A model generated the notes under the pieces. The model searched no databases and was not told where the DNA came from. It was given only the letters and a program-made list of their open reading frames with translations. DNA of 64,000 nt from G963667975 sp963677395 (GTDB taxonomy: Bacteria > Bacteroidota > Bacteroidia > Bacteroidales > G963667975). The position numbers and the translations under genes were made by a program. Positions 59,009-64,000 of the stretch are shown piece by piece. The stretch is from NCBI GenBank assembly GCA_963677395.2, contig OY781965.2:3410001-3474000 (forward strand), in the 5' to 3' direction. Every line of letters starts with the position of its first letter. The stretch's first letter is position 1.

Positions 59009-59237
59009 AATTTATTCCGGAATATATAAGCATACTTACAAGCGAATAAACACTCCTACTTTTGATATAACGTTTTTGAAAATTAGCCAAATCAGTTTGA
59101 TTTGTCTGCTCAAAACTTAGATTCATGATTAAGCCATTTCTATGCACAATTTTCACCGTTATAGAGTCAACTTTTAGCGTGAATTTTGGCATAAAGTCAA
59201 GGTAGTCGTATTTATAGATGTTGTAAGAAGGCTTCAT
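58995..59237 (-). CDS. small early phage protein
   Basis: An 80-residue protein of strand-helix pattern (MKPSYNIYKYDYLDFMPKFT and on, then TVKIVHRNGLIMNLSFEQTNQTDLANFQKRYIKS). No motif or family recognised. It sits in the tightly packed early operon and overlaps the zinc-ribbon gene. Confidence 0.5.
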   Translation of the reverse strand: MKPSYNIYKYDYLDFMPKFTLKVDSITVKIVHRNGLIMNLSFEQTNQTDLANFQKRYIKSRSVYSLVSMLIYSGINFEIH

Positions 59238-59242
59238 TACTT

Positions 59243-59449
59243 TTACTTTATAAATTCATGGTGATCACAAACACGGCACACTTTTACGTCACAATGTGGC
59301 GTTCCATGGGTGTCATAAACATGATCACAGCTATTTTGAGCAGCATTAATTAGATTTCTTAACGCTTTTGCTTGTACTTCATGAAGTTCTAGCTGTATAT
59401 TGTAGTCGATAAGTAACTGGCGTTTCTTTTCCTGTTCAATCGTTAGCAT
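59243..59449 (-). CDS. small Cys/His-rich early phage protein
   Basis: A 68-residue protein with an N-terminal coiled coil (about 1-38) and a Cys/His cluster at the C-terminus (CDHVYDTHGTPHCDVKVCRVCDHHEF), probably a zinc finger. It overlaps the next gene upstream by one base. The role is unknown. Confidence 0.55.
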   Translation of the reverse strand: MLTIEQEKKRQLLIDYNIQLELHEVQAKALRNLINAAQNSCDHVYDTHGTPHCDVKVCRVCDHHEFIK

Positions 59450-59640
59450 TATATTTCTGTTTGAATGTTATAACCTAATTGAATCAATTCATTCATATAT
59501 TTTTGAATAGACAAAGGATAATTACCTGCATCCGTGTGCGGAATTCTGACTTCTTTTCGTTTTGCAATAACCGTATAATACAATTTAATTTTACGGTGCA
59601 GATAATACCTGCGATTCTGTTTTTTTTGTTTTGAATTCAT
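59449..59640 (-). CDS. small basic early phage protein
   Basis: A 63-residue strongly basic protein (MNSKQKKQNRRYYLHRKIKL and on). Charge suggests nucleic-acid binding. It is preceded, on its own strand, by one copy of the tRNA-like repeat (59664-59713). Confidence 0.5.
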   Translation of the reverse strand: MNSKQKKQNRRYYLHRKIKLYYTVIAKRKEVRIPHTDAGNYPLSIQKYMNELIQLGYNIQTEI

Positions 59641-59663
59641 AATATCAATTATTTAGTTTTCAG

Positions 59664-59713
59664 TTTTTGCACCCGCCCGGGGCTCGATCCCGGGACGCTG
59701 CCATGTCGGGTTA
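59664..59713 (-). repeat. tRNA-like hairpin repeat, copy A
   Basis: On the minus strand the element starts at the TAA stop of the upstream gene. It can form ACCCG with CGGGT stacked on CCGGG, loop ATCGAGC and CCCGG. This is acceptor stem plus T-arm of a tRNA without D and anticodon arms. Compared with copies B and C the outer stem differs on both sides (ACCCT/AGGGT to ACCCG/CGGGT), which keeps pairing. Confidence 0.7.
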
Positions 59714-59941
59714 CTCTGCTTTTGTGAAATCAATGAAATCCTCTTGATCTTTTACAAAAAATTCTGCTGCCTGCGTATCATCACTAATTGTTAAGTTAAT
59801 ATTTCCGGCAGGGGTATATTTTGCAAATGATTTATTTTCATCGCTTCCACTTGTAACCGCCGTTAGCTGAACACTTTTTTGATAAAAAGAAGGACTCTCT
59901 TCTATTAAATTACAAATGAATTTTGCTCTTACTTGACTCAT
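59711..59941 (-). CDS. small early phage protein
   Basis: The frame runs on to 60067, but that N-terminal part is read through the tRNA-like repeat; the Met at 59941 (MSQVRAKFICNLIEESPSFY) is the better start, giving 76 residues. It has FSGSDENKSFAKYTPAGNINLTISDDTQAAEFF-like beta strands, a pattern common in Bacteroidota phage early operons. No function is known to me. Confidence 0.55.
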   Translation of the reverse strand: MSQVRAKFICNLIEESPSFYQKSVQLTAVTSGSDENKSFAKYTPAGNINLTISDDTQAAEFFVKDQEDFIDFTKAE

Positions 59942-59978
59942 GTTTTTTTTTGTGGATTTTTTAAGCCCGTCCAAGGCA

Positions 59979-60028
59979 TTTGCACCCTCCCGGGGCTTGA
60001 TCCCGGGTTGCTGCCAATGAGGGTTACA
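59979..60028 (-). repeat. tRNA-like hairpin repeat, copy B
   Basis: On the minus strand it begins with the TAA stop of the DUF3164 gene. The outer stem is ACCCTC with GAGGGT, the T-arm-like stem CCGGG/CCCGG and the loop ATCAAGC (one base different from copies A and C). It lies between the DUF3164 gene and the 76-residue gene. Confidence 0.72.
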
Positions 60029-60665
60029 CTGTAGAAATTGATAAAGGAATTGAAATTTGCTTATCACCTTCGCCCTTTTTATATGCCTCTATATAATCGC
60101 ATGATTTTACCGCTTTATAACTCTCTCGGATTATACGAAGGCCTTCTGAGAACTTTTCAGGATTATTGAGACTTTCGCAAATGTTTTGAAGTTCAATGGT
60201 TCTGGAAGGTTTTAAATTGCCGTCCTTATCGGGTCGCAATAACTTTAAAATCGAATTCACCAAAATACTGGAGTGTTCATCTTTTGCAAAGGTTTTCAAG
60301 AAATCTCGAACCATTGCAGTTCCAACTGGCATTGTATCATCGTAATTGTCGACAATACGATGCCCAAGTGTAATAGAGCCATTTTCATCCGAAAATGTAT
60401 GACTTTGCTGATCAACCTTTACGCCGTAAATCTGCTCTTTGAGTGCAATTAAATCTGCAGCACGTTTGAAGATTTTTTTCTTCAGCTTCGCAATGTCTTC
60501 GCTAATTTCGATTAACTCAGGCATCGTTTCGGTAACAAATTCCTGTGTGAGTTTTTTATAAGCTTCGCGATCCTGACGTTTTTTTTCTTTCGCTTTTCTT
60601 GCTTCATCGGCTAATTCTGCAGCCAATTGAGCTCTTTCTTCGGGTGTTAATTTACTAATGTCCAT
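60024..60665 (-). CDS. DUF3164 phage protein
   Basis: A 213-residue protein of the DUF3164 family, known from Mu-like prophages next to MuB/Gp16 genes. It has a charged helical N-terminus (about residues 1-80), then GSITLGHRIVDNYDDTMPVGTAMVRDFL, LLRPDKDGNLKPSRTIEL and EGLRIIRESYKAVKSCDYIEAY. The function is not established; it may act in replication. It starts 2 bp after the preceding small gene. Confidence 0.75.
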   Translation of the reverse strand: MDISKLTPEERAQLAAELADEARKAKEKKRQDREAYKKLTQEFVTETMPELIEISEDIAKLKKKIFKRAADLIALKEQIYGVKVDQQSHTFSDENGSITLGHRIVDNYDDTMPVGTAMVRDFLKTFAKDEHSSILVNSILKLLRPDKDGNLKPSRTIELQNICESLNNPEKFSEGLRIIRESYKAVKSCDYIEAYKKGEGDKQISIPLSISTV

Positions 60666-60667
60666 AA

Positions 60668-60868
60668 CTATTTTTTTTTGATTGTGTTTTTGTACCTACA
60701 ATGATGGCATAATGAATCCGTTAAATAATATGTCGGAACTTTTGCTCCACATTGTGAGCATGATTTATAATCCCCGGCAGGCTTCCGACGTTCGATAATC
60801 TTCAAAAACAGAAGATGCATCGCCAAAACAACTATACATGCCAGAATTATCTTTGCAAGAGTTATCAT
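60668..60868 (-). CDS. membrane-anchored zinc-ribbon mini-protein
   Basis: A 66-residue protein with an N-terminal membrane helix (about residues 4-24) and a cytoplasmic or periplasmic zinc ribbon (CSQC at about 37-40 and CHHC at about 54-57). It overlaps the DnaJ-like zinc protein gene by 4 bp. A membrane tether with a ribbon is unusual for an early Mu-like operon. Confidence 0.6.
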   Translation of the reverse strand: MITLAKIILACIVVLAMHLLFLKIIERRKPAGDYKSCSQCGAKVPTYYLTDSLCHHCRYKNTIKKK

Positions 60869-61047
60869 AATTCATCATCTTTTGATTGATACGGGGTTAC
60901 TTTGATGGTTACTGTTTTATCAACATCAACCTTACACATGCCCTCACATATTGTGCAAACAGTGTTGTCATTCAATACGCCTGTTCCTTTGCACTTTCGG
61001 CAGTCATCAACGTATTTAAAATTCATTACTAAGGGTTCTTTCTCCAT
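60865..61047 (-). CDS. DnaJ-type zinc-finger mini-protein
   Basis: A 60-residue protein with CRKCKGTG and CTICEGMC, a single DnaJ-like CxxCxGxG pair. It has no J domain. It overlaps the next gene by 4 bp (ATGA). Together with the other zinc ribbons it makes a cluster of such proteins in the early region. Confidence 0.65.
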   Translation of the reverse strand: MEKEPLVMNFKYVDDCRKCKGTGVLNDNTVCTICEGMCKVDVDKTVTIKVTPYQSKDDEL

Positions 61048-61059
61048 AGGTTCTAGGTT

Positions 61060-61254
61060 CTAGTTTTTATAATTACCATATTCTTTGACTATCTGTGTGA
61101 TTGTACTTTCGCTCAATCCCCACTCTTTTACAAGCTCATTCAATGCCCATTCAACAGTCCGACCATCGTTCATGAATGCACGGAATTTCTTCCGTATCAT
61201 TTCGTTTCGCTGTTTTTTAGCTTCTACTACACGAGGGTCGATTATTTTAGGCAT
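61060..61254 (-). CDS. small HTH-like early phage protein
   Basis: A 64-residue protein, MPKIIDPRVVEAKKQRNEMI and on, with the C-terminal part WALNELVKEWGLSESTITQIVKEYGNYK like a helix-turn-helix. It may be a small DNA-binding protein of the early operon. A tRNA-like repeat (61269-61316) lies immediately before it. Confidence 0.6.
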   Translation of the reverse strand: MPKIIDPRVVEAKKQRNEMIRKKFRAFMNDGRTVEWALNELVKEWGLSESTITQIVKEYGNYKN

Positions 61255-61268
61255 AGAGAGAGATTTTA

Positions 61269-61316
61269 TTGCACCCTCCCGGGGCTCGATCCCGGGTTGC
61301 TGCCAATGAGGGTTTA
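61269..61316 (-). repeat. tRNA-like hairpin repeat, copy C
   Basis: On the minus strand it follows the TAA stop of the Gp16-like gene. The stem ACCCTC with GAGGGT encloses a linker ATTGGCAGCAA and the T-arm-like CCGGG, ATCGAGC, CCCGG. It is identical to copy B over the core except for one base in the loop. Confidence 0.72.
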
Positions 61317-61724
61317 TTAATTCATTTTAGCGATTATTCGCTCATTTTCTTTTTTAATTGTCTGCTTTTTCAGTATGTTTAAGAGCTTCTTATTTAACTC
61401 CTTCAGCTCTGTCAAATCCATATCATACATAAGTTTTCCGGCTATTTTTGGACTTAATAGAAAGTTATTCACCGATTCCCAACTTTCATTTGTTTTATAA
61501 ATTCCAATACGCTGAAGAGTACACAGTACATTTGATCTCCATCTTTTAATTTGCTGCGCATCACTATCCTTACTTAGAGATGATATAATTTCATCTAACT
61601 GATCCTCTGTAAGGCTTTTTGTACTATCCACACCATAAGCGTCCAGTAAGGCCTGTTTTTGGCCCAGAATTCCCTTTTTTGCTAGAAGCTGATATATAAG
61701 CTTTCTTTTTTGTGATGTATCCAT
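61317..61724 (-). CDS. Mu Gp16-like (DUF1018) protein
   Basis: A 135-residue helical protein (MDTSQKRKLIYQLLAKKGIL, QIKRWRSNVLCTLQRIG, GKLMYDMDLTELKELNKKLLNIL). The order and segments are like Gp16/DUF1018 of Mu-like phages, which follows the MuB gene. It starts 2 bp after muB. The function is unproven. Confidence 0.65.
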   Translation of the reverse strand: MDTSQKRKLIYQLLAKKGILGQKQALLDAYGVDSTKSLTEDQLDEIISSLSKDSDAQQIKRWRSNVLCTLQRIGIYKTNESWESVNNFLLSPKIAGKLMYDMDLTELKELNKKLLNILKKQTIKKENERIIAKMN

Positions 61725-61726
61725 GA

Positions 61727-62656
61727 TTATAGGATGTTAAACTGTTCAACTGTGATGGTGTGTAGTTCAAATCCCATTGCCTTTGCCCTCTGTATAGCTC
61801 TGTCTGCAAGCGCATAATTCCACCATAATTTGGATGCAAGCGCAATGATTTGAAGGTTATCAATGCCATTTACATGGCAGAATTCACTGATATCATCCGA
61901 GTTTATGTTATCAATTCTAAAAACTTTCAAACGACGGGCAAATGTTGTATAAGCATTACTGTCATCACGTACAGGCATCCATGTTTCAGGATCAAGCCCA
62001 CTCATACGGGCAATTCTCCTTTTCACTTCCGTAATTCCAACGATGATTATACCGAGTAATCCCTCAGTAGCCGTATAGAGGTTCTTTATTTCCCGGAATA
62101 TTGGATTACCCAAAACTTCCGATTCGTCAATAATTAAAACAGGCTTTTCTCCACTGATTATTTCAACCTTCCTTATGATCGCATCCAGTAAGCTGGTAGT
62201 GTTTTTCTTTTCAATATCAATTCCCATTGCCCGGTTAATTTCCCGTAGCATCTTGTTCCATGATAATTTGCGATCAACTTTTAAATAATACACATTACTG
62301 GTTTCCGTAGCAAACCGTTTCAAAACGATACTCTTTCCAATACCTGTGTTTCCTATTATAAGCCTCATATCAGAGTCTTTTTTACAGGATGTGGCAATAT
62401 TCCACATCTTGCTATATTGTCGCACGGACGTAACTAAATTGCCTTCTATGAAGTAATCACCAAGCTTACTCAATACAGAGTAAATTAATGAATCAGCAAA
62501 AGCTCGTTTATCGCTCAGAATTTCAGAAATAGTGCTTTCTGAACGATTCGTAATTGCGGCAATCTCATTGTTTTTTAAACCTTTTGTTGCCTTCAGATTT
62601 ATAAGCTTATGCTTAAGCTTAATCTGCAAATCACTGATTGTTACGTTTTCTTTCAT
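61727..62656 (-). CDS. MuB-like transposition ATPase
   Basis: A 309-residue AAA+ ATPase that would bind target DNA and stimulate the transposase. The N-terminal helix-turn-helix (about residues 25-55, ATKGLKNNEIAAITNRSESTISEIL) is followed by the ATPase with Walker A GNTGIGKS (about 101-108) and Walker B VLIIDESE (about 172-179), then a C-terminal helical part. It starts 5 bp after the transposase stop. Same order as Mu A-B. Confidence 0.88.
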   Translation of the reverse strand: MKENVTISDLQIKLKHKLINLKATKGLKNNEIAAITNRSESTISEILSDKRAFADSLIYSVLSKLGDYFIEGNLVTSVRQYSKMWNIATSCKKDSDMRLIIGNTGIGKSIVLKRFATETSNVYYLKVDRKLSWNKMLREINRAMGIDIEKKNTTSLLDAIIRKVEIISGEKPVLIIDESEVLGNPIFREIKNLYTATEGLLGIIIVGITEVKRRIARMSGLDPETWMPVRDDSNAYTTFARRLKVFRIDNINSDDISEFCHVNGIDNLQIIALASKLWWNYALADRAIQRAKAMGFELHTITVEQFNIL

Positions 62657-62661
62657 TTTTC

Positions 62662-64000
62662 TTAAGTTTTTTTGATTCTATATATTTCGCCAGAGTCAGG
62701 GTCTACATATTCCCGGAATCCGTCATTTAATTCTTCTTCTGCATCTGCAACACCTGCCTTATAATTGAATTCCTGAATATTACATTCTTCTTTATCATAT
62801 CTCCCTGTAGTTCTCTTACGGCCTGTAAGTGGCTGGTGTGCTATTTCCTTCAGTAAGTCGCCGTAGTCAGATCTGTTTATGCCACTCTTAATATTCGCAA
62901 CCGCTTCGCGGCTGATTTTATTCTGCAACTCAGGTACTTTCTTCATCTTATCGTAAACCTCAGTATCATGCTCGAATGATGCAAACATCTTAGCCTTTTG
63001 CTTCAATGTCCAATAACCGATAAATGTGTTTTTCCGAAATACAGGGGCTGGTTTGCCATAATCAAGTATATAAATATCAAGCTGAGAACCTTCGTCTTTA
63101 CCACGAGGTATTTTTGTAAATATTTCAGCGGCCTTCAGCTGCTGTTCTTCGGTTTCAATCGGCGGGAAATACATGTAACTGATACCGTCTTCTTTTATTT
63201 CCAGCCCTTCATTTTCAAGCTTTTTAGTGTGCTTTTGTCCCACCAGCTTTGCTAATTCCATTAAACTCATTTTGGGAGTTTCGCTCTCGAGGCTATTCCA
63301 AAGCTCATTTGGAGTTTTGTTTATCTTTTGCTTTGCAATAGTTTCAATTATGTGCTGGTTCCACTCTTCCATGCCTTCGGTGCGAAGCCACTGCGAAGCC
63401 ATTTCGGCACTCCTGGCAAATCTCTTTCCTTCCAGCTCCTGTTGTTCACTTGGTTTGCTATTTCTTCCCTGAGCCGTTAAGTTCATGCCTGAGAAGCCAC
63501 GTAAATAACGTGTAACCATATCATCAAATTGACCAATCATCAGCTCCACAACTTTTGCCCTTGCACGACCTTTTCCGGTCGGTAATACGGTTATTCCGAC
63601 ACCATTACACCAGTCTTTTACGCCGTTATAAGCTGGACCTTGGTCCATTTGCAAAATGTATGGTTTATATCCGGCGTTTTTAATGGCATTCTTAATAGCT
63701 GTAATTACTATTTCGGCTGTTTCGGTAAATCCTACCGTCGGTTCATTGTGAAGATTACGCATTGTGGCATAATCGAATAGTTTGATAACTGAAAGATGTT
63801 GCCGTGATTTTCCTTTTAAAAATACATTCTCATTATGTCCAGTGCCATCAACGCCCCATGCATAGTTTTTCTTTGTTGGCCATTCACGGCTGATGGATGC
63901 ATAAAAATTATTGTATGCATTAATGTAATCAGTTCTTGCACCCATCAGGATGTTTTCCCGATCTTCAATGTAATTCGCAACAGTTGTATAACCTACTTTT
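62662..64000 (-). CDS. MuA-like DDE transposase (N-terminus beyond right edge)
   Basis: The frame has no start in the window that is better than the edge: it stays open upstream of the Met at 63945 as KVGYTTVANYIEDRENILMG, so the protein continues past 64,000. The catalytic triad is visible: first Asp in YAWGVDGTG, second in ILQMDQGPAYNG, and the Glu in KGRARAKVVELMIGQF. The C-terminal part (about 200 residues) would carry the MuA domain III-like region that contacts MuB. It defines the element as a transposable phage. Confidence 0.9.
   Translation of the reverse strand, partial: KVGYTTVANYIEDRENILMGARTDYINAYNNFYASISREWPTKKNYAWGVDGTGHNENVFLKGKSRQHLSVIKLFDYATMRNLHNEPTVGFTETAEIVITAIKNAIKNAGYKPYILQMDQGPAYNGVKDWCNGVGITVLPTGKGRARAKVVELMIGQFDDMVTRYLRGFSGMNLTAQGRNSKPSEQQELEGKRFARSAEMASQWLRTEGMEEWNQHIIETIAKQKINKTPNELWNSLESETPKMSLMELAKLVGQKHTKKLENEGLEIKEDGISYMYFPPIETEEQQLKAAEIFTKIPRGKDEGSQLDIYILDYGKPAPVFRKNTFIGYWTLKQKAKMFASFEHDTEVYDKMKKVPELQNKISREAVANIKSGINRSDYGDLLKEIAHQPLTGRKRTTGRYDKEECNIQEFNYKAGVADAEEELNDGFREYVDPDSGEIYRIKKT

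Larger units (their letters stand above)
32816..64000. mobile_element. Mu-like transposable prophage (continues past right edge)
   Basis: The block holds a MuA-like DDE transposase, MuB-like ATPase, DUF3164, Gp16-like, HK97-type protease/scaffold, Mu-type portal (DUF935), DUF1320, MuF, virion morphogenesis protein, DUF2586 sheath, tube, tape measure, gene D-like hub and fibres. The left boundary is set at a TG followed by three repeated motifs. The other end, with the repressor, lies beyond 64,000. The capsid/tail/lysis genes run leftward and the packaging genes rightward from a shared control region, unlike phage Mu, in which all late genes share one direction. Confidence 0.93.

Noticed and set aside
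59664..61316. A true tRNA gene or tRNA-borne attachment site
   Set aside because: Only acceptor-like and T-arm-like parts are present; no D-arm or anticodon arm could be drawn, so these are called tRNA-like repeats.

Overview
The window comes from an AT-rich Bacteroidota chromosome, most likely Bacteroidales. The signs are the ExbB-ExbD-ExbD-TonB-PstS operon, type IX secretion (T9SS) sorting domains, a DUF4295-rpmG-ftsY cluster, an MsrB-MsrA fusion, a peptidase M49 lipoprotein and several promoters of the Bacteroidota type (TTG, about 19 bases, then TAnnTTTG). No rRNA, complete tRNA or CRISPR array was seen.

Region 1, 1 to about 32.8 kb, is chromosomal. It holds a Ton energy-transduction operon ending in a phosphate-binding-type lipoprotein (1-4069), small secreted or membrane proteins, a hotdog thioesterase, a Cache-domain lipoprotein and a BASS-type transporter. 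Next come two paralogous long-chain acyl-CoA synthetases, a Cu-type P1B ATPase, the methylthiotransferase pair mtaB-rimO, a FISUMP/T9SS surface protein and a divergent HxlR/SDR pair. The stretch ends with a TPR lipoprotein, ftsY, DUF4295, rpmG, a XerD-type recombinase, dipeptidyl-peptidase III, MsrBA, two small proteins and a large glycine-rich T9SS adhesin-like protein.

Region 2, about 32.8 kb to beyond the right edge, is a Mu-like transposable prophage. The end distal to the transposase is placed at about 32,816, where TG is followed by three direct copies of a short motif that look like transposase-binding sites. It lies about 64 bp upstream of the start of the adhesin-like gene. Running inward are a small regulator with its own operator-promoter, a Dam-type methylase, and a contractile-tail module on the minus strand: fibres, a variable-lectin-like tail protein, baseplate, tape measure, chaperone with a probable frameshift, tube and sheath. 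A lysis cassette, capsid and protease/scaffold follow.

At about 50.3 kb an elaborate inverted-repeat control region separates this leftward block from a rightward packaging block (terminase, DUF1320, portal, MuF with a toxin-like tail, virion morphogenesis). From 56.2 kb to the edge a leftward early operon carries a lipoprotein, many zinc-ribbon mini-proteins, DUF3164, Gp16-like, MuB-like ATPase and the MuA-like DDE transposase, which is cut by the window edge. Three copies of a GC-rich tRNA-like hairpin sit directly after stop codons in this early operon.

The observations most worth following are the symmetric divergent late promoter region, the tRNA-like repeats, the DGR-type tail protein with no reverse transcriptase in view, the MuF-toxin fusion and the candidate prophage terminus. 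All functional calls are from sequence reading alone; no database search was run.
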